Assembly: GCA_045561735.1 (NCBI GenBank) | Contig: JBJKXC010000023.1 | Coordinates: 1-29,054, forward strand | Source of the DNA: UBA3537 sp045561735 | Lineage (GTDB): Bacteria; Bacteroidota; Bacteroidia; Flavobacteriales; Flavobacteriaceae | DNA: 29,054 nt | Direction: 5' to 3' | Part shown: positions 15,432-24,447 of the stretch, in pieces | Layout of the letters: each line of letters begins with the position of its first letter | Numbering within the stretch: the first letter of the stretch is position 1 | Program-made: the position numbers and the translations under genes | The notes under the pieces: model-generated | Told to the model about the DNA's origin: nothing | The model's input: the letters and a program-made list of their open reading frames with translations, nothing else | Databases searched by the model: none

Positions 15432-17260
15432 TGGCGAATATCATTCAACTTCTTCCAGATCATGTGGCGAACCAAATTGCAGCCGGTGAGGTCGTTCAAC
15501 GACCTGCTTCTGTAGTGAAAGAATTATTGGAAAATGCCATTGATGCCAGGGCCTCTCAAATTAAACTCATCATAAGGAATTCTGGTAAAACGCTTGTTCA
15601 AGTTATTGACAATGGTATGGGAATGGGTGCTTTGGATGCCCGACTCTGTTTTGAACGTCACGCTACCTCTAAAATAACCACTGCAGAAGATTTATTCTGT
15701 CTAAATACCAAGGGGTTTCGCGGTGAGGCTTTGGCCAGTATTGCGGCCATCGCCCATGTCGAATTAAAAACCAAATTAAGGGGCGAATCTTTGGGTTCTG
15801 CGGTTAAAATTGAAGGCAGTAAGCTAAAGTCTGAGGACGTGGTTTCTACTTCTGAAGGGACCTCAGTAGCGGTTAAAAATTTGTTCTTTAACATTCCCGC
15901 AAGACGAAATTTTCTAAAGTCCGATCCTGTAGAGTTGAGGCATATTATGGATGAATTTCACAGGGTTGCCATGGCCCATTCTCAAATCAATTTTTCCATG
16001 CATCACAATGACAATGATCTTTTTGATTTGAAATCAGAACCTTTTCGACAACGTATCATTCATATTTTTGGTGCTAAAATGAATGAAAAATTAGTGCCAG
16101 TGCAAGAGGACACCGAATTGTTGAAAATTTCTGGTTTTGTTGGAAAACCCGAATTTGCTAAAAAATCAAGAGGTGAACAGTTCTTCTTTGTCAACCATCG
16201 TTTTATTAAAAGTTCGTATTTAAACCATGCCATTTCATCTGCTTTTGAAGGCTTACTACTCTCCAACAAATACCCGAGTTATTTTCTTAATCTTGAAGTA
16301 GATCCCAAAAGTATTGACATCAACATTCATCCTACCAAAACAGAAATTAAATTTGATGATGAACCCACTTTGTACGCCTTGCTGAGAGCCGCTGTAAAAC
16401 ACAGTCTAGGACAGTTTAGCATTGCACCCGCTTTGGATTTTGAAAGAGATCCATCTATGGATACGCCTTATGAACAAGACATGAAAAAAGTGTCTTCACC
16501 AAAAGTAGAAGTAGATCCTTCTTTCAACCCTTTTAGAACTCAAACAAAAGCAGCTGCTAAAAGGAATATTTCTGATTGGGAAGGGCTATATGTGGGACTT
16601 GAATCAAAATCTAACTCTGATTTCAACTCCATTAGTGAAGCTCAATTTGAATCTGATGCGCTGCAATCCAGTATTTTTGAAAAAGCGTCCATTAAAAGTA
16701 CCCAAAGTACTTTTCAACTTCAAAATAAATACATTGTAGGCACCATAAAGTCGGGACTTGTTGTTATTGATCAAAACCGAGCGCACGAACGCATTTTATA
16801 CGAAGATTATCTCCAACAGATTACCTTAAAAGAACCGGTGAGTCAACAATTGTTGTTTCCTCTGCGATTGGAGTTTTCAACCCAGGAATTGGCGGTTGTA
16901 AAAAACATAGAGCCGCAACTTGCTCAAGCGGGATTCAAGTTTTCAGCTTTTAATAAGGAGGCCCTGGAACTTACGGCGTTGCCTGTGGGCGTTCAAGACA
17001 CATTTATTTCAAAGATTTTTGATCAATTGATTAGCGATGTTCAGAACGAAGTTCCAGATTTTAATTTTAGTCAAAGTGACTTATTGGCTAAATCTATCGC
17101 CAAAAGTTTAGCTACGAAAAATGGCAAAAAATTAAGTATACAAGAACAAGAATTTATTATCAACGCGCTTTTTGCATGTAAAGAGCCCACTGTCACCCCC
17201 TACAATAAAACCATTTTTATTACTCTTGATGGTTCTTATTTAGACTCCAAATTTAATTGA
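15431..17260 (+). CDS. mutL: DNA mismatch repair protein MutL
   Basis: A 609-residue mismatch-repair ATPase that links MutS recognition to strand excision. The N-terminal GHKL domain is complete: ELLENAIDA (catalytic E31, Mg-binding N35), DNGMGM (60-65), GFRGEAL (95-101). A variable linker spans about 335-420, then a C-terminal dimerisation domain. There the endonuclease motifs are changed: DQHA(X)2E(X)4E reads DQNRAHERILYE (447-458, H and A replaced), the ACR position seems to read SLA, and CPHGRP reads TPYNKT (about 590-595). The ATPase half therefore looks active, while the nuclease half looks metal-site deficient. The start is coupled to the preceding small membrane protein gene. Confidence 0.96.
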   Translation: MANIIQLLPDHVANQIAAGEVVQRPASVVKELLENAIDARASQIKLIIRNSGKTLVQVIDNGMGMGALDARLCFERHATSKITTAEDLFCLNTKGFRGEALASIAAIAHVELKTKLRGESLGSAVKIEGSKLKSEDVVSTSEGTSVAVKNLFFNIPARRNFLKSDPVELRHIMDEFHRVAMAHSQINFSMHHNDNDLFDLKSEPFRQRIIHIFGAKMNEKLVPVQEDTELLKISGFVGKPEFAKKSRGEQFFFVNHRFIKSSYLNHAISSAFEGLLLSNKYPSYFLNLEVDPKSIDINIHPTKTEIKFDDEPTLYALLRAAVKHSLGQFSIAPALDFERDPSMDTPYEQDMKKVSSPKVEVDPSFNPFRTQTKAAAKRNISDWEGLYVGLESKSNSDFNSISEAQFESDALQSSIFEKASIKSTQSTFQLQNKYIVGTIKSGLVVIDQNRAHERILYEDYLQQITLKEPVSQQLLFPLRLEFSTQELAVVKNIEPQLAQAGFKFSAFNKEALELTALPVGVQDTFISKIFDQLISDVQNEVPDFNFSQSDLLAKSIAKSLATKNGKKLSIQEQEFIINALFACKEPTVTPYNKTIFITLDGSYLDSKFN

Positions 17261-17261
17261 T

Positions 17262-18085
17262 ATGATTCGAATAACTCCTGCTGTTAAACACCTTTTAATC
17301 CTAAACGTCATCATTTTTGTTGGTACCACACTTTTTTGGGAAATAAGTATTTTTTTGACGGAATTTTAGCGCTTTATTATCCCATGAGTGGTGCTTTTGA
17401 GTTTTGGCAAATTGGTACCCATATGTTTATGCACGGTAATTTAACGCACCTTCTTTTCAACATGTTTGCTTTATGGATGTTTGGGACTGCGGTTGAACAA
17501 CAGTTTGGACTTCGTAAATTTTTAATTTTTTATTTGAGTTGCGGTTTAGGTGCAGTTGCCCTGACCTTTTTGGTATACTTTATCCAGATTTATCCATTGA
17601 TTGGTGCCTTGGAATCCAATGGCTTTTCTTACGATTTGGTTCAAGAGCTTACAGCACTGAATATTTTAGAAGGAAATATGTTTAAAGGAGAACTTTTGGC
17701 GAATAAAATGCAAGTTGTATTGGAGTCTAATGGGATGTCTTTAAATCAAGTAGATAACACATCTTTTAAAGCCCTTTTTGATCTGAATGTTAAAAGCAAT
17801 GGCGCCATGGTAGGGGCTTCAGGTGCTATTATGGGCATTTTAGTGGCCTTTGGCATGTTGAATCCCAACGCCGAATTGATGCTAATTTTCTTACCAATCC
17901 CAATTAAAGCCAAATACTTCATCCCTGGAATCATTGTATTAGATTTGATCTCTGCTACAACCGGTGTATCTTTCTTCAGCCCAAGTAATACGGCTTATAT
18001 TGCGCACATTGGAGGAGCTGTCACAGGTTTTCTAATCATGTATTTTTGGAAAAAAAATCAATTTAATAAATACCGCTGGAATTAA
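17262..18085 (+). pseudogene. Rhomboid-family intramembrane serine protease with an apparent frameshift
   Basis: The gene begins at an ATG at 17262, 1 nt after the mutL stop, and encodes MIRITPAVKHLLILNVIIFV, the usual first membrane segment. At a run of six Ts (17332-17337) the frame breaks; a seventh T, or a -1 slip, joins it to the remaining 249 codons, which start with a TTG at 17336. The downstream part has all catalytic elements: HGNLTHLLFN, GASGAIMGI (Ser162 counted from the TTG) and AHIGG (His224). It also has a 50-residue hydrophilic insert before the serine. Rhomboids cleave membrane proteins within the bilayer. A sequencing error in the homopolymer is the simplest cause, and the gene may be intact. 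Followed directly by a second rhomboid gene. Confidence 0.8.
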
Positions 18086-18949
18086 ATGACAACGCTTTAC
18101 CAAGATCTTAAAGATAAATTAGCACGGCTTCACGTTCTAGAACAAATGATTGTGGTCAACGCTCTGGTATTCCTTATCACCGGATTGTTAAGTTTGGTCA
18201 TAAGCAATGGCCGCTTCTATGTTTTAGATTTCTTGTCCCTTTCAAATGATATTTGGGAGGTATTTTTAAATCCATGGACAATTATAACTTATGGCTTCTT
18301 GCACTACAGCCTTACTCATTTATTTTTTAATATGCTGGTCTTGTATATCTTGGCTAGAACTTTCGCAAACCTATACCGTCCTAGAATGTCCCTTAAGATT
18401 TATGTATTGGGAATTATTTCTGGTGCTGTTTTCTTTTCACTGGCTACAAGTCTATTTCCAGGCATTTTAAACATCAATGGACCTTTGGTAGGCGCTTCAG
18501 CAGGGGTGCGCTCTTGTATTATTTTTTTATGTGTTTATATGCCGGATAAATTGGTAGGCTTTTTCACCCTCCGTTTTAAACTTAAGTATTTGGGCATTGC
18601 CATGGTTGTTTTGGATTTACCAGGCTTACTTTCTGCCAATTCTGGTGGCACAGTCGCCCATATTGGAGGCTATGCTATGGGATTTTATTTTGCTTATCAA
18701 TTGCAAAAAGGACGTGAAATTGGCCAATTTCTAGATAATATTTTGGATTATTTATCCAATAAAAAACCCCCATTGAAAACAGCCTACAGAAAAAAAACTA
18801 AAAAAGACACATCAAAACCAAAGAAAGACCAGAACGCTTTTACCCACCAAAAACAAATAGATTTAATTTTAGATAAGATTGGTAAGAGCGGTTATGAAAG
18901 TTTGACTCAAGAAGAGAAGGACTTTCTTTTTAGGGCTGGAAAAAAATAA
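18086..18949 (+). CDS. Rhomboid-family intramembrane serine protease with a DUF6576-like tail
   Basis: A 287-residue multi-pass membrane protein starting right after the stop of the first rhomboid (TAA then ATG). Catalytic features: FLHYSLTHLFFN (oxyanion-hole His/Asn), LVGASAG with Ser138 (Ala replaces the second Gly of the common GxSG) and VAHIGGYAMGF with His192. After the last membrane helix there is a basic linker (KKTKKDTSKPKK) and a short C-terminal motif (QIDLILDKIGKSGYESLT, then EEKDFLFRAG) that I recognise as the DUF6576 tail often attached to Bacteroidota rhomboids. Substrate unknown. The adjacent gene pair probably arose by an old duplication; the two sequences have diverged strongly. 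Confidence 0.9.
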   Translation: MTTLYQDLKDKLARLHVLEQMIVVNALVFLITGLLSLVISNGRFYVLDFLSLSNDIWEVFLNPWTIITYGFLHYSLTHLFFNMLVLYILARTFANLYRPRMSLKIYVLGIISGAVFFSLATSLFPGILNINGPLVGASAGVRSCIIFLCVYMPDKLVGFFTLRFKLKYLGIAMVVLDLPGLLSANSGGTVAHIGGYAMGFYFAYQLQKGREIGQFLDNILDYLSNKKPPLKTAYRKKTKKDTSKPKKDQNAFTHQKQIDLILDKIGKSGYESLTQEEKDFLFRAGKK

Positions 18950-18953
18950 ACCC

Positions 18954-19970
18954 TTGAAACGTTTAAACTTTTTTGATAAACTTGTCTTTCTGCTTAATTC
19001 TTTAGCAGCAACCCTACTTTTACTGTCTTATATTTTACCATTCCTACCCCCAAAGTCTTTTTCTGTCTTGGCAGTATTGAGTCTAGCTGTCCCTTTTCTA
19101 CTGTTGTTAAATTTGATATTTTTAATCTATTGGCTAGCACAATTAAAGCGACAATTCATTTTATCTTTGTTTGTAATGGCCCTGGGCTACACGCATATAA
19201 AATCTTCTTTTAATTTTAATTCTAACGATAATTCTCAGCAAAAGGGCATCGAAATTATGAGTTACAATGTTCATTTATTAAACTTGTATAAGTGGATAGA
19301 CGCGGACGACATTCCAGAAAAAATTCATGATTTTATCATAAATCAAAGTCCTGCAATCGTGTGTATTCAAGAATATGAAAGCGGCATTGCTACAGATTTA
19401 AACTATCCCTATGTTTTTAGACCTCAATCCAACTCAAAATCCGAGCTTGTTGTCTTTTCAAAGTATAAATTTGTGAATTCAGGGGTTATCAATTTTCCAA
19501 GTTCAGCTAATCGCGCTGTTTTTATAGATGTCAAAATAAAATCGGATACCCTTCGTATATACAACTTACATTTACAGTCAACAGGTATTAATACAGATGT
19601 TAGAGCGCTTGACTCAAAACAATCTGACCGGATGTTCAATCAATTGAGTTCTACTTTTAAAGCCCAACAAATTCAAGCGGAGCTCATGGCCACTCACATG
19701 CGTAAATCGCCTCACAAAGTCGTTTTGTGTGGAGATTTCAATAACACCGCCCATTCCTATGTTTACAGGCTTTTAAAATCAAATTTAGAAGATACTTTTG
19801 AAGTTGCAGGTAATGGGTTTGGTGGCACCTACAATTTTGATTACTTTCCTTTGCGGATAGATTTTATCTTAACAGACCCCGGTATTGAGGTTTTAAACTT
19901 CAAAAATTACGCTGTTAAATTTTCAGATCACTACCCAATATGCGCCACTTTAAAATTAACTAAGCATTAA
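18954..19970 (+). CDS. Endonuclease/exonuclease/phosphatase (EEP) family membrane-anchored protein
   Basis: A 338-residue protein starting with TTG at 18954; no suitable ATG exists before the first helix, and this start gives the family-like KRLNFFDKLVFLLN beginning. Three hydrophobic segments (about residues 10-30, 35-60 and 65-80) precede an EEP-fold domain: EIMSYNVHLLN, the metal-binding Glu in VCIQEY, CGDFNNTAHSYVYR and the catalytic SDHYPI near the C-terminus. EEP proteins hydrolyse phosphodiester or phosphate bonds in nucleic acids, lipids or inositol phosphates; the substrate cannot be read from the sequence. It follows the second rhomboid by 4 nt and converges on the WbqC-like gene. 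Confidence 0.9.
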   Translation: MKRLNFFDKLVFLLNSLAATLLLLSYILPFLPPKSFSVLAVLSLAVPFLLLLNLIFLIYWLAQLKRQFILSLFVMALGYTHIKSSFNFNSNDNSQQKGIEIMSYNVHLLNLYKWIDADDIPEKIHDFIINQSPAIVCIQEYESGIATDLNYPYVFRPQSNSKSELVVFSKYKFVNSGVINFPSSANRAVFIDVKIKSDTLRIYNLHLQSTGINTDVRALDSKQSDRMFNQLSSTFKAQQIQAELMATHMRKSPHKVVLCGDFNNTAHSYVYRLLKSNLEDTFEVAGNGFGGTYNFDYFPLRIDFILTDPGIEVLNFKNYAVKFSDHYPICATLKLTKH

Positions 19971-19977
19971 TGCTTTT
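19962..19977 (+). terminator. Possible weak terminator after the EEP gene
   Basis: AAGCA-TTAA-TGCTT, a 5-bp stem overlapping the stop codon, is followed by only two more T residues. It lies in the 17-nt space between two converging genes. The stem is short and AT-rich, so confidence is low. Confidence 0.25.
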
Positions 19978-19987
19978 CAGTACTGCT

Positions 19988-20599
19988 TTATATTGGTGGG
20001 TGGTTTTTTAAATAGTTGAGCGTTTCAGGACCCATATTAAAAAGCACATCTAATACACTGAGGTTCGAAATGTACCCATGTTTTGCTTGAAAAACTTGTA
20101 CGTAGGGTTTGGTTTGAATGGCCGCTGATTTCCGCGCATTTATCAAAAAGCGAAAGTCATTTTCAGTTGATTCTTTCTTAAACACTTTAGAAGTCGTATG
20201 ATTAAATTCAAATTCAAGACAGTGGTTAATGGCCTTAATACATTTCAAAACAAAGGGCAACAATAAGTTGTCTTTTTTTTGAAATAAAGGTCTTAATTCA
20301 TCTTCGTAAAATTCAAAAAATGGTGAGGTTTTATAGGCACTTTCTATAGATTTCCAATGTACATTTTTCCATGGTGTTGAGTTGTCTATTAAAATATCTT
20401 GTGTATTTTGGCGCTTCTTTTGGGTGTAATGAACGGGGATATGGAGTCCCATTTTTCCATTAGCACCATAAATATAGCAACGGTTTCTATAGGTCTGTTT
20501 CTGATAATTATCATTGACCTCAAAGCAAAGGTCTTTGTGCTGTGTAAAGATTATATAGCTAGCAATGTTTGGGAAATAAGAGGGATATAGCAGACACAT
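19988..20599 (-). CDS. WbqC-like family protein
   Basis: A 203-residue protein of the WbqC-like family (beginning LLYPSYFPNIASYIIF; then DNYQKQTYRNRCYIYGANGKMGLHIPV in two continuous parts; later KNVHWKSIESAYKTSPFFEFYED). Members occur in polysaccharide clusters of some bacteria and as a single conserved gene in Flavobacteriia; the biochemical activity is not established as far as I know. An in-frame TAA 13-15 nt upstream of the ATG limits the start to 20599. It is the last gene of the parA-to-wbqC run, 9 nt after lepB, so it is probably transcribed with the signal peptidase. Confidence 0.85.
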   Translation of the reverse strand: MCLLYPSYFPNIASYIIFTQHKDLCFEVNDNYQKQTYRNRCYIYGANGKMGLHIPVHYTQKKRQNTQDILIDNSTPWKNVHWKSIESAYKTSPFFEFYEDELRPLFQKKDNLLLPFVLKCIKAINHCLEFEFNHTTSKVFKKESTENDFRFLINARKSAAIQTKPYVQVFQAKHGYISNLSVLDVLFNMGPETLNYLKNHPPI

Positions 20600-20608
20600 T
20601 CTTAAAAA

Positions 20609-22210
20609 TTAAGCCGCTTTTTGTCTTCTTTTCCGCCATTTTCTATAGCCGTAGTTGGCCAACAGAAAAAATAAGAAATATTTTAAGTAGGATCGTCTTG
20701 GTCCATCGTGATGTACTGTAGTAAATACACGGTCCCAACGAATTTTGTTGAGGCCTTTTCCATGGGTATTCCAGCTCATCCAAATAAAGACAGGTTTTCC
20801 AACTATATGATTTTCAGGAACAAATCCCCAACGCCTAGCATCAATTGAATTGTTTCTGTTGTCTCCCATCATCCAATAATAATTTTGTTTACATGTATAT
20901 GTGGCAGCAACTTTCCCGTTGATATAAACTTGATTTCCTTTGGCATACACCTTATTGCCTTCGTATTCTGAAATCAGACGTTTGTACAAAGGGAGATTGC
21001 TGGCATTTATTTCAATAGTGGCTCCTTTTTTTGGAATATATATAGGGCCAAAATACGCCATATTCCAAGGATACTCAGCATCTTGTGGAAACATATCTCG
21101 GTCGGCATAATCTTCAGGAAGAGTTATTTTCTGGATACTTGCTACGCTGGGGTGGTTTTTAAATGCTTTCGCGGATTCATCTGTAGCTGCAGGCAGTTTA
21201 AAAGCTGTATTTGACTTTTGAATTCCATCTGTAATGTCATAATAAGTTTTTAAGCGGTTTTCAATATTTCGACTGAAACTTTTGCCTGGTTTGATACGTC
21301 CTTCATAGCTGAACTGAAGTTTTGCCCGGTAGGGAAGTACATTCTTTTTACCATTGATAAAAACAAATCCATTGCGAATTTCAAGAGAATCTCCTGGGAT
21401 GCCCACACAACGTTTTACCAGATTGGTTTTCTTATCTATAGGCTTGTAATAATTCCGATCTGGAGTAAAATCGTTCATATCCAAAAGCGTGTCAGCGGGC
21501 TGGTTAAACACTACAATCTCATTGCGTTTTACGTTTTCCCATCCAGGAATTCTTAAAAAAGGAAGTTGGAATTTATTCAACCAAGATGTTCCCTTTTCTT
21601 CTACTCTGTCGTTAAACAAATAAGATTTCTTTTTGGTTAATGGAATGGTATCATGAACCATTGGAAGGCTAAGGGTTGTCATTGGAACCCTAGCACCGTA
21701 ATGTAATTTACTAACTATTAAAAAATCTCCTACTAGCAGTGATTTTTCTAAAGAAGATGAGGGGATTACGAAAGGCTGCATCATATAAATATGAACTGTA
21801 CTGGCTACGACGATGGCAAATAAAATGGAATTTACAAATTGACCTGCTGCCGATTTTGGTTCCGGTGAGCGGTTTTTTATATGTTGTAAATCAATAAAAT
21901 AGTTTAAATAATAATTATAAAAACCCAATGTGCAGACCGCTAGAATGGTATCTGTTGTTTTATTTTTCCCAAAACTTCGAGCTGTTTCAACCCATATCAC
22001 AGGAAACATAACACAATTGATAACTGGAAGGAAAATAAAAAAGATCCAATACCAGGGCCTGTTTATGATTTTGAACAAAACAAGCGCATTGTAAATTGGA
22101 ACAAAAGCAGCCCATGGTTTTTGTCCTGCTTGTTTATAAATTTTCCAAGTTCCAATACCGTGTATCAATTGAATTAAAAGGCCAAAATAAAACCATTCAG
22201 CTAAAGTCAT
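20609..22210 (-). CDS. lepB: Signal peptidase I (S26A), long Bacteroidota form
   Basis: A 533-residue inner-membrane leader peptidase, about twice the size of a minimal SPase I. The N-terminal 120 residues form a multi-helix DUF5684-like region (WFYFGLLIQLIHG, PWAAFVPIYNALVLFKIIN). A further helix (about 125-145) precedes the catalytic domain. The nucleophile lies in VIPSSSLEKSLLVGD (Ser153 by alignment with PSxSM) and the general base is K266 in NLVKRCVGIPGD. A long insert follows (about 285-415) before MMGDNRNNSIDARRWGFVP. The last residues are a second hydrophobic and basic tail (YLKYFLFFLLANYGYRKWRKRR). It lies between dapB (46 nt upstream) and the WbqC-like gene. Confidence 0.95.
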   Translation of the reverse strand: MTLAEWFYFGLLIQLIHGIGTWKIYKQAGQKPWAAFVPIYNALVLFKIINRPWYWIFFIFLPVINCVMFPVIWVETARSFGKNKTTDTILAVCTLGFYNYYLNYFIDLQHIKNRSPEPKSAAGQFVNSILFAIVVASTVHIYMMQPFVIPSSSLEKSLLVGDFLIVSKLHYGARVPMTTLSLPMVHDTIPLTKKKSYLFNDRVEEKGTSWLNKFQLPFLRIPGWENVKRNEIVVFNQPADTLLDMNDFTPDRNYYKPIDKKTNLVKRCVGIPGDSLEIRNGFVFINGKKNVLPYRAKLQFSYEGRIKPGKSFSRNIENRLKTYYDITDGIQKSNTAFKLPAATDESAKAFKNHPSVASIQKITLPEDYADRDMFPQDAEYPWNMAYFGPIYIPKKGATIEINASNLPLYKRLISEYEGNKVYAKGNQVYINGKVAATYTCKQNYYWMMGDNRNNSIDARRWGFVPENHIVGKPVFIWMSWNTHGKGLNKIRWDRVFTTVHHDGPRRSYLKYFLFFLLANYGYRKWRKRRQKAA

Positions 22211-22256
22211 AATCTATTTTTTTTATTGGATGTGCAAATTCAAATTTCGTTACATA

Positions 22257-22961
22257 TTATTTAATATTCAAAACATCATTCATAGAAAACACCCCTGTTT
22301 TACCAAACAACCATTCGGCTGCTATCACAGCCCCCAATCCAAACCCTACTCGATTTTTTGCAATGTGTTTAATTTCAATGCTATCAATTTTTGAATCGTA
22401 GGAAACCGAGTGTGTACCTGGAATATTTTCAATACGTTTGACTTCGATACCAATTTGTTTAGGACCTAAAGATTTTCCTAGGGACCAGCCTGTATATTCA
22501 CTATCTTTAATAGCATCTTCTGCCAAAGTTATTGCGGTTCCAGAGGGGGCATCTTGTTTTTGAGTATGGTGAATTTCTTCTATACCCATGCTGTATTCTC
22601 CATAGGGTTTCATCACTTGCGCTAATTTCCGATTTAATTCAAAAAAGAGGTTCACGCCCAAACTAAAATTGGAGGCATATAAAAAAGCGCCATTTTTGGT
22701 GTGGCATAAGGATTTAATGGATTCAAGAGCTTCCAACCATCCTGTGGTTCCACAAACCACTGGGATCTGGCAGTTAATCGCATCGGTTATGTTAGACACT
22801 GCCGCGGTTGGTGTACTAAAGTCAATGGCTACATCGGCTATTTTTAAATTATAACTAGCATCCCCTTTTTCTATTTTTAATACAATCTCATGGCCTCTTT
22901 CAATTGCAATTTTCTCGATGACTTTCCCCATTTTTCCATAGCCAAACAATGCAATTTTCAT
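22257..22961 (-). CDS. dapB: 4-hydroxy-tetrahydrodipicolinate reductase
   Basis: A 234-residue enzyme of lysine and meso-diaminopimelate synthesis, so it supplies peptidoglycan precursors. It reduces the dihydrodipicolinate precursor with NAD(P)H. Motifs: GYGKMGK (Rossmann loop, residues 7-13), CGTTGW (70-75), and the active-site HHTQKQDAPSGTA with H131, H132 and K135. The length is slightly short but usual for Bacteroidota DapB. The start lies 3 nt after the DUF5683 stop, inside the parA-to-wbqC operon. Confidence 0.96.
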   Translation of the reverse strand: MKIALFGYGKMGKVIEKIAIERGHEIVLKIEKGDASYNLKIADVAIDFSTPTAAVSNITDAINCQIPVVCGTTGWLEALESIKSLCHTKNGAFLYASNFSLGVNLFFELNRKLAQVMKPYGEYSMGIEEIHHTQKQDAPSGTAITLAEDAIKDSEYTGWSLGKSLGPKQIGIEVKRIENIPGTHSVSYDSKIDSIEIKHIAKNRVGFGLGAVIAAEWLFGKTGVFSMNDVLNIK

Positions 22962-22964
22962 ATC

Positions 22965-23552
22965 TTAGAGTTTTAAGTTTAATGACAGCCCAATTTGTGC
23001 GTTGTAATTGGGGTTGTTAAAGTCGATAAAGGGCTTAAATGATAAGTTTTCGTCCATGTTATATTGAAGTAAATGTGCATCTACATTGGCATCAATAATG
23101 CTAAGCACATACAAGCCTACAGACACCAGCATAGACATTTCTTTATTGCGTTTTAAGGTGCGTTGTGCTCTAATGAGCGCATCTTCAGAAATAAAGGGGC
23201 TTTCACCAGGGCCATAGAATTCGTCATCTGTAAAGCCTGCTAAACGTCTTTTGTAAGCATTGCGATAGCGGTCATAAATTTTATCATTGTCAAAATAAAA
23301 ATAAAGTGCTGTGCCAATTGCCCCGTAAACAATAGGTATTTTCCAATATTTCTTATTGTATGCTTGTCCTAAGCCAGGTAGAACAGCCGAATAAAAAGCA
23401 GCCTTTGCAGGTCGCAATGGATTCATTTTATCAGGTTTTGTTTTTGCTTCAATGACAAGTGCATCATCATTCTCAATGGGCTTGTTTTGTGATTGGGTCA
23501 AAAAACAGCTAACGATGCAAAAAGTTGTAATCAGAAATTTATTGATTTTCAT
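22965..23552 (-). CDS. DUF5683 family exported or membrane protein
   Basis: A 195-residue protein with an N-terminal signal peptide (about residues 1-21, ending LTQSQ). A DUF5683 region follows (KAAFYSAVLPGLGQAYNKKY, then KIPIVYGAIGTALYFYFDN) with one or two short hydrophobic segments, and the C-terminus is beta-like (NPNYNAQIGLSLNLKL). The PGLGQxYN motif is typical of the family; its function is unknown to me. The ATG lies inside the parB gene (14-nt overlap), so translation is probably coupled. Its position between parB and dapB is a frequent Flavobacteriaceae arrangement, as I recall it. Confidence 0.88.
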   Translation of the reverse strand: MKINKFLITTFCIVSCFLTQSQNKPIENDDALVIEAKTKPDKMNPLRPAKAAFYSAVLPGLGQAYNKKYWKIPIVYGAIGTALYFYFDNDKIYDRYRNAYKRRLAGFTDDEFYGPGESPFISEDALIRAQRTLKRNKEMSMLVSVGLYVLSIIDANVDAHLLQYNMDENLSFKPFIDFNNPNYNAQIGLSLNLKL

Positions 23553-24438
23553 CCAAAAGTTTTAAGATGCGTTTGTAGTCTTCTTTAGAATGGAAGGGAA
23601 TAGAAATGGTTCCTTTATTCTTTTTCCCCATTTTTATTGAAACATTTTGACCAAAAAAATTAGAAATCTTATTTAAACCTTTTTTTGCAAAGTCGGGAAG
23701 TTCGACTGTTTTTTTGCTGGGTTTTGATTCTGTGTTGCTGTATTCATTCACCAAAGCTTCTGTATCTCTTACCGACAATTTTTTGGATATAACACGTTCA
23801 TATATTGCCAGTTGATCTTGGAGTTTTCGGATGTTTACCATTGCACGGCCATGTCCCATTCCAATAAACCCATCTCGCATGCCTGTTTGGATGATAGGGT
23901 CTAGTTTTAAAAGTCTTAGATAGTTTGCAATTGTGGAGCGTTTTTTTCCAACGCGTTGGCTCATTTGATCTTGTGTTAGCTTTACTTCATCCATCAATCG
24001 TTGGTAGCTCATCGCAATTTCTATTGGGTCTAAATCTTGACGCTGAATATTTTCTACCAATGCAATTTCGAGTGCTTCTTGGTCGTTGGCAAGGCGAATA
24101 TAGGCAGGTATTGTTTTTAAACCCAACATTTTAGACGCACGAAAGCGACGTTCCCCAGACAACAATTGAAAGGCATTTGTCCCCAATTTTCTTAAAGTGA
24201 TTGGTTGTATAATCCCCAGTTCTTTGATGGAGCCTGCGAGTTGAAGCAATGAATCTTCTTTAAATTTTGATCTCGGTTGAAATGGATTGACTTCAATGTA
24301 TTCAAGAGGGATATCCAATATGGAACCCAAAGCTAATTTGGCAGTTTTGGCATCCATCTGATTCAAGTCACTTTGTGTGTCTTTCAAAATTGCAGAAAGT
24401 CCGCGTCCCAATGCTTGTTTCTTTATCGCTTTTGCCAT
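23539..24438 (-). CDS. parB: Chromosome partitioning protein ParB
   Basis: A 299-residue centromere-binding CTPase that loads on parS and, with ParA, segregates replicated origins. N-terminal domain: IEVNPFQPRSKF, LSGERRFRASKMLG (GERR, nucleotide pocket) and IALVENIQRQDLDPIE. The helix-turn-helix is at MSQRVGKKRSTIANYLRLL, followed by MGHGRAMV. A Ser/Lys-rich linker leads to the C-terminal dimerisation segment. The start is 9 nt after the parA stop. The end overlaps the next gene by 14 nt. I did not see a parS-like palindrome in the window. Confidence 0.96.
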   Translation of the reverse strand: MAKAIKKQALGRGLSAILKDTQSDLNQMDAKTAKLALGSILDIPLEYIEVNPFQPRSKFKEDSLLQLAGSIKELGIIQPITLRKLGTNAFQLLSGERRFRASKMLGLKTIPAYIRLANDQEALEIALVENIQRQDLDPIEIAMSYQRLMDEVKLTQDQMSQRVGKKRSTIANYLRLLKLDPIIQTGMRDGFIGMGHGRAMVNIRKLQDQLAIYERVISKKLSVRDTEALVNEYSNTESKPSKKTVELPDFAKKGLNKISNFFGQNVSIKMGKKNKGTISIPFHSKEDYKRILKLLDENQ

Positions 24439-24447
24439 TCTTTAGTT

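Noticed and set aside
22965..24438. The 14-nt parB/DUF5683 overlap as a sign of frameshift or misassembly
   Set aside because: Both proteins have normal ends (ParB C-terminal segment, DUF5683 signal peptide), so this is an ordinary gene overlap.
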